From the NCBI RefSeq assembly GCF_009765225.1, contig NZ_VMSF01000001.1, positions 2,294,001 to 2,358,000 on the forward strand: a stretch of DNA of 64,000 nt. Direction: 5' to 3'. The position numbers and the translations under genes were made by a program. The notes under the pieces were generated by a model. That model worked only from the letters and a program-made list of their open reading frames with translations. It did not search any database and had not been told where the DNA came from. The stretch's first letter is position 1; each line of letters begins with the position of its first letter. Below, in pieces: positions 31,561 through 40,206 of the stretch. This DNA is from Leifsonia sp. AG29 (GTDB lineage Bacteria > Actinomycetota > Actinomycetes > Actinomycetales > Microbacteriaceae).

Positions 31561-32280
31561 TCACCCCTGGAACAGAGCCCACCTCAAGTGCGGGTCCGCC
31601 CCTCCTGCCCGGACCATGCGCACCCATAGGAGCGCGAGGTGCTCGAGGTCGACCGCCGCCGCGAGCGGCCCGACATCCAGCGGCTCCCACCCAGCACGGT
31701 CCAGGAGCTCCCGCACCGTCTCTTTCGCGGCGACGTCATCGCCCGCATACGGCATCAATGGCCGCTGCCGCTCCTCCCCTTCAGCCACATGCGCCGCTGG
31801 GGCAGACGCTCCCGCGGTCGCAGCAGACGGCGCCGCCCCCGCAGCAACCCCCGGCGCCAGGTTCTCCCACCCATAAATGTTCAGCGACTTCACCACCCGG
31901 ACCTCCGGCGCAGCAGCCGCAAGCACCGTCGAGGCCGACTCGTTCATCCCCAGACCGTGAGTCAGCCCCGGCCCGACCGGGTTGGTCGCGTCGATCACCG
32001 CACCGCTGAAGTGCGCCGCCACCAGCGCCCGCGCGACTGCGGGAATCGCCCCGAACGGGACAGCGATCACGACGACATCAGCGTCCGCGAGGGCATCCTC
32101 AGCAGGCGCGACCCGGATCGCCGCGAGCTCGGGCGCTGTCTCAGCCTCGGCGTCAAGCGCTTCGCGAGCCGCGCCCGGATGATGGTCGCTGTCGACGACC
32201 ACCACCTCCTCGCCCGCTCCCGCGAACGAACGCACCAGAGCCTTGCCGACCTTGCCGTACCCGAAGACAGCAACTCGCAT
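31561..32280 (-). CDS. NAD(P)-binding oxidoreductase (F420 reductase-like)
   Basis: A 239-residue protein with an N-terminal Rossmann motif (MRVAVFGYGKVGKALVRSF) and the second-strand acidic end VVVVDSDHHPG. DADVVVIAVPFGAIPAV and VIDATNPVGPGLTHGLG resemble the NADPH-dependent F420 reductase-like (NAD(P)-binding 8/F420 oxidored) group. A Gly/Ala-rich insertion with low complexity (PGVAAGAAPSAATAG) follows VKSLNIYGWENL. The substrate is unknown. The ATG at 32280 is preferred over a GTG two codons upstream. Confidence 0.75.
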   Translation of the reverse strand: MRVAVFGYGKVGKALVRSFAGAGEEVVVVDSDHHPGAAREALDAEAETAPELAAIRVAPAEDALADADVVVIAVPFGAIPAVARALVAAHFSGAVIDATNPVGPGLTHGLGMNESASTVLAAAAPEVRVVKSLNIYGWENLAPGVAAGAAPSAATAGASAPAAHVAEGEERQRPLMPYAGDDVAAKETVRELLDRAGWEPLDVGPLAAAVDLEHLALLWVRMVRAGGADPHLRWALFQG

Positions 32281-32315
32281 GACCACAACTCCTCATCAAG
32301 CAAACCGCCGCAGCC

Positions 32316-32813
32316 CTACGCCGCCGGCGCCAGGAAGTCCTCCCACTCCGTGTGCTCCCCCTCCGCGCCGCGCACGATCCACGAGTTGTCGTGCGGCGGC
32401 CGCGGCGAGAAGGCGAGCGTCCAGCCCATCTCCGCCGGCGTCTTGTCACCCTTGATGTTGTTGCAGCGCAGGCAGCAGGCGACGAGGTTCTCCCAGCTGT
32501 CCCTCCCGCCGCGCGACCGCGGCAGCACGTGGTCGATGGTCGTCGCCGATTTGCCGCAGTAGGCGCAGCGGTGCGCATCGCGGCGAAGCACCCCGCGCCG
32601 GCTCACCGGGACGGACCGACCCCGCGGGAGGCGCACATAGCGCGTCAACAGGATGACACTCGGTCGTTCGTAGCTGCTCGAGATGCTCCAGACGGGGTGA
32701 TCTCGATCGCTCGCGAGCACGGTCGCCTTCTGATTCATGACGAGCACCAGGGCTCGTTTGAACGAGACGACCGCGAGCGGTTCGTAACCGGCGTTGAGGA
32801 CCAGTGTCTTCAT
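32316..32813 (-). CDS. HNH endonuclease
   Basis: A 165-residue HNH protein of the actinobacterial type starting MKTLVLNAGYEPLAVVSFKR. The nuclease core is CAYCGKSATTIDHVLPRSRGG followed by NLVACCLRCNNIKGDKTP. Two CxxC pairs bind zinc, and the DH and N of the motif are intact. These proteins are widely conserved in actinobacteria; their biological role is not clear. The ATG at 32813 overlaps the stop of a 134-codon upstream frame (ATGA) that contains many His codons and an intrinsic terminator, so its expression may be controlled by attenuation. Confidence 0.9.
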   Translation of the reverse strand: MKTLVLNAGYEPLAVVSFKRALVLVMNQKATVLASDRDHPVWSISSSYERPSVILLTRYVRLPRGRSVPVSRRGVLRRDAHRCAYCGKSATTIDHVLPRSRGGRDSWENLVACCLRCNNIKGDKTPAEMGWTLAFSPRPPHDNSWIVRGAEGEHTEWEDFLAPAA

Positions 32814-33214
32814 CTGCGACCTTCCAGGCTGGTGAGGCGACGCGATGTCGGAGGGGTTGGTGTGATGGAGGCGCGGCGCGAGCGGACGCTTGGCGGGCGA
32901 ACACTGAGCCGACGTGGAGGGACCGCCCGAGTCGAAGGCGGCCGGCAGGCAGAGAAGACGGACTCCATACCGCCCGGGCAAACAAAAAGGGCACTGTCCG
33001 TGCGGACAGCGCCCAGGAGGGAGGCGGCATGGTGGCGGCACACCACATGGTGGCGGTGGCAGGCCTCGACGTGATGGCGGCAGGCGAGGAAGTCGTGGTG
33101 CCGGGCCATCGGCAGGGCCAGCGCGATGCCGGGCGGAGTGATCGGGCTCGGGAGGCCGCACTCGGCCCACCCGGTCGCCTTGAGCGACCCGGCGGCTGGC
33201 GGCGTACCGGCCAT
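32810..33214 (-). CDS. His/Cys-codon-rich leader ORF upstream of HNH gene
   Basis: A 134-codon frame whose ATG at 33214 has GGAGGG five bases upstream. Residues 36-62 (33109-33029) contain nine His and three Cys in 27 codons, in the form RHHDFLACRHHVEACHRHH, then VCRHH. An intrinsic terminator lies inside the frame at about residues 67-75, and the stop overlaps the HNH start. The rest of the sequence is Pro/Arg-rich and not protein-like. It could be a leader peptide region whose ribosome position decides termination, with the open frame beyond the terminator due to high GC. A real metal-binding peptide is the alternative. Confidence 0.4.
   Translation of the reverse strand: MAGTPPAAGSLKATGWAECGLPSPITPPGIALALPMARHHDFLACRHHVEACHRHHVVCRHHAASLLGAVRTDSALFVCPGGMESVFSACRPPSTRAVPPRRLSVRPPSVRSRRASITPTPPTSRRLTSLEGRR
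32980..33014 (-). terminator. Intrinsic terminator in the HNH 5' leader
   Basis: On the minus strand GGGCGCTGTCC pairs over 11 bp (one G-U) with GGACAGTGCCC around a GCAC loop, and is followed directly by TTTTTGTTT. This is a textbook Rho-independent terminator, rare in such GC-rich DNA. It lies about 170 bases before the HNH start codon and just after the His-codon-rich stretch, so it would cut short the HNH transcript unless prevented. Confidence 0.8.
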
Positions 33215-33372
33215 CGGAACCCTCCGATCAGAACCTGATCATCACGCGTGCACTGCGGAGGACTGCGTTACCACAGTGTCAGGGCATCAGCGTAACCCAG
33301 AAACGGCGCGCCACCTATTCGTGGCACGCCGCTCCTGCGTGGTGATGCGAAGTGTTAACCCGCTGTTCGGGT

Positions 33373-34215
33373 TCAGCCGTTGATGCGGACGACGTAGTAG
33401 TCGCTGGTCCAGATCGGACGGATCGAGATCGTGCGACCCGAGTCGGGCGCATCCATGATGTTGTTGTTGCCGGCATAGAAGCCGATGTGGCCCGGCATGA
33501 CGATGAGGTCGCCCGGCTGCGCCTGGTCGATCGAGATCCGGGTGCCGGCGGCGGCCTCACCCGACACCGAGTGCGGGAGCGAGATGCCGAACTGGGCGAA
33601 CACGTACATGACGTAGCCCGAGCAGTCGAAGCCGGCGGGAGTCGAGCCTCCGTACACATACGGCGTGCCGATGTACTGCTTGGCGACCGAGAAGACCGAC
33701 GCGAGGCTGTAGCTCGTGTAGACGGGGTTCGAGACGAACTGCTGGCTCGTCGGGCCGGTGTAGCTCTTCGCGTAGTTCGCGAGCTGGACCGCGGCCTGCT
33801 GGCGGGCGAGCTCCGCGGCGGCAGCAGCGGCGGCCGCCGCCTTCTGCGAAGCGAGCTGCTCCTCGGTGGTGGCCGAAGCCGCGTCACGGCTGACGGTCGC
33901 GGAGGCGACACCGCCCACCTCGACGGTCTGAGACTGCGCCTTCTTCATGCTGTCTGCGGCGCTGGGGCCGAAGGCGGCCGAGTCGGCGCCGTTCGGGTTG
34001 AAGGCGAAGGCCGGGAGGGACATCGTCGCGATGATCCCGGTGGCGATCGTGATGACGCCCGCGTTGAGGATCCAACCGCCCTTGCGTTTGGGCTTCGGCT
34101 TCTGCGCCGAGGTCGAGCCCGTCGCGACGGCCTGCGCCTGCGCGCGCGTGGTGATGCGGGTCTTCGTCGGGTCGGTGCGATCCCGGGCAGGATCGGGCAG
34201 GCTCGAGTGTGCCAA
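33373..34215 (-). CDS. NlpC/P60 peptidoglycan hydrolase
   Basis: A 280-residue exported protein. The N-terminus is polar, with a membrane or signal segment at ILNAGVITIATGIIATMSLPAFAF (about residues 46-70). An Ala/Gln-rich helical linker follows (AAAAAAAAAELARQQAAV). The NlpC/P60 domain shows GTPYVYGGSTPAGFDCSGYVMYVF (catalytic Cys), then QPGDLIVMPGHIGFYAG (catalytic His). It probably cuts peptide stems of the wall at D-Glu-mDAP-type bonds. I chose the TTG at 34215 because GGAGG lies six bases before it; the longer frame to 34305 has none. A leader of about 150 bases precedes it. Confidence 0.88.
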   Translation of the reverse strand: MAHSSLPDPARDRTDPTKTRITTRAQAQAVATGSTSAQKPKPKRKGGWILNAGVITIATGIIATMSLPAFAFNPNGADSAAFGPSAADSMKKAQSQTVEVGGVASATVSRDAASATTEEQLASQKAAAAAAAAAELARQQAAVQLANYAKSYTGPTSQQFVSNPVYTSYSLASVFSVAKQYIGTPYVYGGSTPAGFDCSGYVMYVFAQFGISLPHSVSGEAAAGTRISIDQAQPGDLIVMPGHIGFYAGNNNIMDAPDSGRTISIRPIWTSDYYVVRING

Positions 34216-34372
34216 CTGCAACCTCCAACGCTCCGGCAGCCTAGGGAACTGCCCCCGTCCCGATGCGTTCGGCTTCGGTGTCTCGAACCGGGAGACGGGA
34301 TTCAAGCGGGGGGTGTGGAGCGTCCCGGTTCAGGTCCTGTCGGGCCGGCTTCTGGCCCGTTCGGACTCGTAA

Positions 34373-34401
34373 GAGATTACGGGAACCAATGCCATTTGTC
34401 A
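34373..34401 (-). promoter_or_regulatory. Candidate promoter of the NlpC/P60 gene
   Basis: On the minus strand TGACAA (revcomp of 34396-34401) and TAATCT (revcomp of 34373-34378) are 17 bases apart, a good match to a housekeeping -35/-10 pair. Transcription would start near 34366 and give an untranslated leader of about 150 bases with several GC-rich hairpins. Confidence 0.4.
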
Positions 34402-34440
34402 CACGTTATTCGAGACTTTTTAACGAATTGGTAACGGGAA

Positions 34441-35133
34441 TCACGCGTCGACGAAGATGTGCGCGGCCAGCTCGTTGGGCAGTTCGAGCCCGTTCTCGTA
34501 CCCGTCGATCTGCACGGCCACGTACGACCCCTCGGCAGTGAAAGTCCCGGTGGAACCGGGAATCACACCCGCCTGCTTGAGCTGCAGCAGGAGCTCGGGA
34601 TCGACCTGGGCGGGCTCCCCCAGGCGGCGGATCCTGGCAGTCACCTCCGAATCGGAACCGCGCACCGCCTCCACCAGGCTGCGGAGGTTCTCGGTAGCCG
34701 CGGCCAGCGACTGCGCGTCGAGCTCGCCGAGGCCGGGGATGGGGTTCCCGTACGGCGATTCCGTCGGGTGGCCGAGCATCGCGATGATCTTCCGCTCCAC
34801 CTGCTCGCTCATGACGTGCTCCCAGCGGCACGCCTCCTCGTGGATGAACTCCCATTCGAGCTCGATGACGTCGCTCAGGAGGCGCTCGGCCAGGCGGTGC
34901 TTGCGCATGACGTGGACGGCCTTGCGGCGGCCGTCCTCCGTGAGCTCGAGGTGGCGGTCCCCCGTGACGACGACGAGGCCGTCGCGCTCCATGCGGCCGA
35001 CGGTCTGGGAGACGGTGGGACCGGAGTGCCCGAGGCGCTCCGAGATGCGTGCGCGCAGCGGGACGACGTTGTCCTCCTCCAGCTCGAGGATGGTGCGAAG
35101 GTACATCTCCGTCGTATCGATGAGATCGGTCAT
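34441..35133 (-). CDS. dtxR: DtxR/IdeR-type iron-dependent repressor
   Basis: A 230-residue metalloregulator. The N-terminal helix-turn-helix is LGHSGPTVSQTVGRMERDGLVVV. The metal-site signature HEEACRWEHVMSEQVERKI contains the Cys-x2-Glu-His arrangement of iron-type DtxR/IdeR proteins rather than the MntR type. The C-terminal part is a FeoA/SH3-like domain (IPGSTGTFTAEGSYVAVQID). It probably represses iron uptake genes when Fe2+ is bound. The ATG at 35133 has GGAGGGG directly upstream; the ORF extends four codons further but is not needed. Confidence 0.88.
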   Translation of the reverse strand: MTDLIDTTEMYLRTILELEEDNVVPLRARISERLGHSGPTVSQTVGRMERDGLVVVTGDRHLELTEDGRRKAVHVMRKHRLAERLLSDVIELEWEFIHEEACRWEHVMSEQVERKIIAMLGHPTESPYGNPIPGLGELDAQSLAAATENLRSLVEAVRGSDSEVTARIRRLGEPAQVDPELLLQLKQAGVIPGSTGTFTAEGSYVAVQIDGYENGLELPNELAAHIFVDA

Positions 35134-35190
35134 GAGCCCCTCCACAGACGCGCGCGAATTTCCGGATTAGAGCCTACTTGCTGCGGCTGA

Positions 35191-36381
<1,191 letters not shown>

Positions 36382-36438
36382 CGCCGGGCGAGCAGCGACC
36401 GGCGACCGGCAGGAAGCGACGGACGGACAGGAGGCGGC

Positions 36439-36678
36439 ATGCGCCTGTGGCTGCGTGACGGCGAGCGCCGGCCCGACCCGGTGCCGGTGAAGACCGACGA
36501 CCGGAAGGCCGTGCTCGTCGGGTTACTGCTCTGGGCGGTCGCCCTCGTCGTCACGCTCGTCGTCGGCGCGCCCCTCCTCCACGCGGGAGGCGGCACCTGG
36601 CTCCGGACTCTCCTCGTCGGCATCGTCCTCGGCCTCCTCGGACTCGCCTACCTCGCCATCAAGCGTCTCCGCGGCTGA
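36439..36678 (+). CDS. DUF2530 small membrane protein
   Basis: A 79-residue protein with a charged N-terminus (MRLWLRDGERRPDPVPVKTDDRKAV) and two helices (VGLLLWAVALVVTLVVGAPLL and TLLVGIVLGLLGLAYLAI). This is the usual size and pattern of DUF2530, which lies beside serC in many actinobacteria. AGGAGG precedes the ATG at 36439. Its last 156 bases overlap the 3' end of the convergent DUF3027 gene on the opposite strand. Confidence 0.8.
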   Translation: MRLWLRDGERRPDPVPVKTDDRKAVLVGLLLWAVALVVTLVVGAPLLHAGGGTWLRTLLVGIVLGLLGLAYLAIKRLRG

Positions 36679-37350
36679 CGGGTCGAGGGCGGCCGCCTCC
36701 TCCGAGGCGAGGTCGAGCTCCGGGTCGACGTCGGTCTCCTCGTCGTAGGCGGCGTCGACGCCCTCGAGGTCCACGCTGTCGATGTCGACCCCGTCGAGGT
36801 CGTCGTCGCCGTGGAGGTCGTGGATGTCGTCGTCGTCGTCTTCGTCGTCGTCGTCGAGGTCGTCGTCCTCGTCGAGGTCGTCCTCGTCGAGCTCGTCCTC
36901 GTCCTCGTCCTCGTCGAGCTCGTCGACGCCCTCCTCGTCGGAGTCGTCGTCGTCCTCGACGTCCTCCTCGGATTCGGCATCCTCCTCGGCCGCCTCGCCC
37001 TCACCGGAGGCGGCCGCCTCCGCGGCGAGCGCCTCCTGCGCGGCCTGGTACTCGGCGAGCCGCTCCGACCACGGCACCCAGTCGGGCGCGAGCAGGGCGG
37101 TGTCGCCGGGCATCAGCTCGGCCTCGAGCACGGTCGGCTCGGCGTCGTCGTCGGCGCGGCCGATGGTCACCGTCCAGCGCCAGCCCGGGTAGCCGGGGAG
37201 TCGGCTCTCGAACAGCAGCGAGACGACGCCGTCGGCCTCGACGACGTGGCCGGCGGGCTCGCCGATCGTCGCCTCCGGGGTGATCTCGGCGAGGGCCTCG
37301 CGCGCGAGCGCGACCGAGGCGATCAGCTCCTCCAGGCCGGCGTCAGGCAT
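36523..37350 (-). CDS. DUF3027 protein with long acidic tail
   Basis: A 275-residue protein. The N-terminal DUF3027-like part (residues 1-125) starts MPDAGLEELIASVALAREALAEI and includes RLPGYPGWRWTVTIGRADDD. A tail made almost only of Asp and Glu follows (about 130-270), written in GTCGTC-type microsatellite DNA (36800-36970 on the plus strand). The tail could bind basic proteins or divalent ions; this is inference. Its ATG at 37350 overlaps the stop of the cold-shock gene by eight bases, so the two are one operon. The 3' end overlaps the convergent DUF2530 gene. Confidence 0.75.
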   Translation of the reverse strand: MPDAGLEELIASVALAREALAEITPEATIGEPAGHVVEADGVVSLLFESRLPGYPGWRWTVTIGRADDDAEPTVLEAELMPGDTALLAPDWVPWSERLAEYQAAQEALAAEAAASGEGEAAEEDAESEEDVEDDDDSDEEGVDELDEDEDEDELDEDDLDEDDDLDDDDEDDDDDIHDLHGDDDLDGVDIDSVDLEGVDAAYDEETDVDPELDLASEEAAALDPSAAETLDGEVGESEEAEDDADEESPEPGAASRVEEGRADDERDDEGDRPEQ

Positions 37351-37723
37351 CCAGGTCGTCCGCAACGCGGCGCAGCACGGCCGCGATCTTCGCTCCGTGG
37401 GCCTTGTCGGGGTACTTGCCGCGGCGCAGGTTGGCGCCGATGCCGTCGAGCAGCTTGACGAGGTCCTCCACGATGATCGCCATGTCGTCGGCGGGTTTGC
37501 GCTTCAGCTTGACGAGGCTCGGCGGAGCCTCGAGGACGCGCACCGAAAGGGCCTGGGCCCCGCGCTTGCCGTCGGCGATGCCGAACTCCAGGCGGGTCCC
37601 CGACTTGACGACGGCACCGGCCGGAAGCGCCGAGGCGTGCAGGAAGACCTCCTGACCGTCGTCGGCGCTGATGAAGCCGAAGCCCTTCTCCTCGTCGTAG
37701 AACTTGACCTTGCCGGTTGGCAT
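37343..37723 (-). CDS. Cold-shock domain protein with C-terminal extension
   Basis: A 126-residue protein. The cold-shock domain (residues 1-65) starts MPTGKVKFYDEEKGFGFISADDGQEVFLHAS and carries RNP1 (KGFGFI) and RNP2 (VFLHAS). A C-terminal extension of about 60 residues is helical and basic (KLKRKPADDMAIIVEDLVKLLDGIGA). The extended form is common in actinobacteria next to DUF3027. It probably binds single-stranded RNA or DNA. GAGGTTCCC before the ATG at 37723 gives a fair ribosome site. Confidence 0.9.
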   Translation of the reverse strand: MPTGKVKFYDEEKGFGFISADDGQEVFLHASALPAGAVVKSGTRLEFGIADGKRGAQALSVRVLEAPPSLVKLKRKPADDMAIIVEDLVKLLDGIGANLRRGKYPDKAHGAKIAAVLRRVADDLDA

Positions 37724-37778
37724 GGGAACCTCACCTCTCATGGGGATCGAATGACCAACCTCAATTATCCTTGATTTC

Positions 37779-38117
37779 GTGACCCAGCAGACCCCGCCGC
37801 AGGCGACTCGTCCCCAGCGCATCCTGTCGTACATCGTCGCCGCGCTCGTGATCGTGTCGCTGATCTGCATCGCCGCCATCCTCATCGGCACCGCGGCGGG
37901 AGGTTTCGCGGCGCAGGGCTCCGGCCAGGGCATCTGGCCGTCGGTGTTCCTGTTCCCGCTGATCGCCCTCCCGGTTGCGTTCATCCTGATCATCGTGCTG
38001 CTCATCGTGACGGGCCGTCAGCGCAGCCGCGCCGCCAAGGAGGCCGCGGCCGGCAAGCCCTCGAACGGTCCGACCGGCAGGGCATCCGGCCCGGCCGGCG
38101 GCAAGCCGCGGCGCTGA
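37779..38117 (+). CDS. Two-helix membrane protein
   Basis: A 112-residue protein from a GTG at 37779. After a polar head (TQQTPPQATRPQR) it has two long helices (ILSYIVAALVIVSLICIAAILIG and SVFLFPLIALPVAFILIIVLLIV). A basic Gly/Pro/Lys-rich tail should face the cytosol. No named family is recognised, though such proteins are frequent beside the helicase-associated gene in this order. It ends 19 bases before the helicase-associated gene on the same strand and is probably co-transcribed with it. Confidence 0.7.
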   Translation: MTQQTPPQATRPQRILSYIVAALVIVSLICIAAILIGTAAGGFAAQGSGQGIWPSVFLFPLIALPVAFILIIVLLIVTGRQRSRAAKEAAAGKPSNGPTGRASGPAGGKPRR

Positions 38118-38136
38118 GGCCACGGGACCCGGCTCG

Positions 38137-40047
38137 ATGACGACCACGCTCGCCCTGGCGACCAGACTGCGAGCACTCCCCGACGCAGAACTCGTCGCGT
38201 CCCTCCACGACCGCACCTACCGGCGCGCGGGCATCGCCGACCTCTTCGACCTCGCCGACGCCCTCCTCGACACCGATTCGGTGCAGCGAGCGCTGGTCGC
38301 CCTCGACCGGCCGCGGCTCGCCGTGCTCGTCGTCCTCTCACGAGCGTCGAGGCCGCTCACCGCTGCCGAGGTCGCGACGCAACTGGCTGAGCAGCCCGCG
38401 ACGACGGCTGTGACAGAGGAGGCGGTGGGTCGCGCGCTCGACAACGTCTCGCATCTGCTGCTGGCCCACCCCGAGGGCGCGGGAGGCTTCACCGTTTATG
38501 ACGGTGTCGCCGCCGAGCTCCAGCGCTGGCCCGAGCTGAGCCTCCCCTCGCCCGACGAGCTCCTCGCGGAGGCGCCCCCGGCGCTGCTGGTGCCCGTCCC
38601 GGACGCCGAGCGCACCGCCTCCGACCGGCTCTCGGCCGAGCGGGCGTTCGACGCCGTCTCGTCCGTGTCCGAGCTGATCGCCGAGCTCACCCGCGAGGGT
38701 GCGCGCGAGCTGCAGAAGGGAGGACTCGCGCTTCCCGCCTCCCGCCGCCTCGCCGAGGCCCTCTCGGTCGAGCCCGAACTCGTTCCGCTCGCGCTGTCGG
38801 CCGCCGAGCGCGCCGGGCTCGCCGGCCTGGACGACGGCGTATGGCTGCCGGGCGAGCGCGCCACCTCCTGGCAGGGCTCCCCCACGTCCGACCGCTGGCG
38901 CGAGCTGGCGGCCGCCTGGCTGGAGGCGCTCCCCGACGACGTGCGCGAGCTGCTCGCCTCCCGCAGCCGCGCGCTCTGGGGGTCGAGCCTGCAGGAGCAC
39001 CTCGCCTGGCTCTACCCGGGCGCCGTCGAGGAGGCGCAGCGCCGGTTCGCCGACCACACCCGGCTCGCCGAGTGGCTGGGCATCACCGTGTCGCAGGGCG
39101 CGGCCGGGCAGGCGCCGAGCAGCGCCGGGGCGGCCCTCGTCGAGGACGGGGCTCCGGCCGCCGCCGAGGCGCTGGCCGGTCTGTTCCCGGCCGAGGTCGA
39201 CCGCGTCTACCTGCAGAACGACCTCACCATCGTGTCGCCGGGGCCGCTCGCCCCCGCCGTCGAGTCGCGGTTGCGCGGCATGGCCGACCTCGAGAGCCGG
39301 GCTCTCGCCTCCACCTTCCGGCTGTCGTCGGCGTCGCTCGACCGCGCGATCACCGCGGGCGAGACGGAGGACACCATCCGCGCCTTCCTCACCGAGATCT
39401 CGCTGACCGGGGTGCCCCAGCCGATCGACTACCTCGTGGGCGATGCCGCCGAGCGCCACGGGCGCGTGCGCGTCCGGGAGGCGGGGGTCACCGCCTCCCG
39501 AGGCGTCGACTACCAGCTTCGTCCCGGCGCCCGGTCGGAGGTGCACTCGTCCGATGCGACGCTGCTCCGGACGATCGAGGTCGACCAGGCCCTCGCATCG
39601 CTGCGCCTCGCCCGGGCGGGGGCGGAGGTGCTGCTGAGCCGGTTCCCGCGCGATGTCGTCTTCTGGGCGCTGTCGGACGCGCGGTACCCGGTGCTCGCCG
39701 AGGACGAGAACGGAGTGCCGATCACGCTGCGGCGCGACCGGGTCGCCCGCCCGCGGACGGACCGGCAGGCCGACGCCGACGCCGAGCTCGTCGCCCGACT
39801 GCGCGAGACGGAGAGCACTGCCGCGGACGACCCCGCAGATCAGTGGCTCGCGCGCCAGCTCGACCTCGCGGTGCGGTCGCGGCAGCCCGTCATCGTCGAG
39901 GTCGCCATGCCCGACGGGACCGTCGTCGACTACCTGCTCGAGCCGACCGGCCTCGGCGGGGGGCGGTTCCGCGGGAGGGACCGGGCGGCCGACATCGAGC
40001 GGACGCTGCCGCTGTCGAGCGTGCGCGGGGTGCGCGCGCCGGAGTGA
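38137..40047 (+). CDS. Helicase-associated (XPB/Ssl2-like N-domain) protein
   Basis: A 636-residue protein without Walker motifs, so not itself a helicase. The N-terminal half is helical with winged-helix-like repeats (LPDAELVASLHDRTYRR). The part around residues 350-460 matches the helicase_C_3/XPB-like accessory domain: VYLQNDLTIVSPGPLAPAVE, then FRLSSASLDRAITAGETEDT and TGVPQPIDYLVGDAAERHG. In actinobacteria this gene regularly precedes XPB helicase, and here it lies 160 bases upstream of it. It is probably a partner in DNA opening or repair; that role is inferred from the pairing. Confidence 0.8.
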   Translation: MTTTLALATRLRALPDAELVASLHDRTYRRAGIADLFDLADALLDTDSVQRALVALDRPRLAVLVVLSRASRPLTAAEVATQLAEQPATTAVTEEAVGRALDNVSHLLLAHPEGAGGFTVYDGVAAELQRWPELSLPSPDELLAEAPPALLVPVPDAERTASDRLSAERAFDAVSSVSELIAELTREGARELQKGGLALPASRRLAEALSVEPELVPLALSAAERAGLAGLDDGVWLPGERATSWQGSPTSDRWRELAAAWLEALPDDVRELLASRSRALWGSSLQEHLAWLYPGAVEEAQRRFADHTRLAEWLGITVSQGAAGQAPSSAGAALVEDGAPAAAEALAGLFPAEVDRVYLQNDLTIVSPGPLAPAVESRLRGMADLESRALASTFRLSSASLDRAITAGETEDTIRAFLTEISLTGVPQPIDYLVGDAAERHGRVRVREAGVTASRGVDYQLRPGARSEVHSSDATLLRTIEVDQALASLRLARAGAEVLLSRFPRDVVFWALSDARYPVLAEDENGVPITLRRDRVARPRTDRQADADAELVARLRETESTAADDPADQWLARQLDLAVRSRQPVIVEVAMPDGTVVDYLLEPTGLGGGRFRGRDRAADIERTLPLSSVRGVRAPE

Positions 40048-40095
40048 GAGGTGCGCTGCGGGCGCCTCCGTGCCGCCATGCTTCCGCCTCCTCCC

Positions 40096-40155
40096 TCGAG
40101 GTGCTCGCAGATGCGCCCGACACGCCGTCACGCCCCGCACCTACGAGCACCTCGA
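40096..40155. repeat. REP-like 60-bp palindromic repeat, copy 1
   Basis: Arms TCGAGGTGCTCG (40096-40107) and CGAGCACCTCGA (40144-40155) are perfect inverted repeats around a 36-bp core containing CGACACGCCG. Copies with the same arms, length and core lie at 48822-48881 and 58359-58418. It fills the gap between the helicase-associated gene and XPB. Confidence 0.85.
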
Positions 40156-40206
40156 CGAGAACGCGACGGACCGACCGCTCAGGCCGCCCGCGTAGACTGA
40201 CCGGTT

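Noticed and set aside
33029-33235. Plus-strand ORF with AGGAGGGAGG before its ATG, opposite the His-codon-rich leader
   Set aside because: The ribosome-site-like sequence is part of the terminator stem surroundings, the product has no motif, and the hairpin has its T-tract on the minus strand, which favours minus-strand transcription.
36800-36970. CRISPR or tandem-repeat array
   Set aside because: The repetition is a GTCGTC coding microsatellite for Asp/Glu inside DUF3027 and has no spacer structure. No CRISPR array was seen anywhere in the window.
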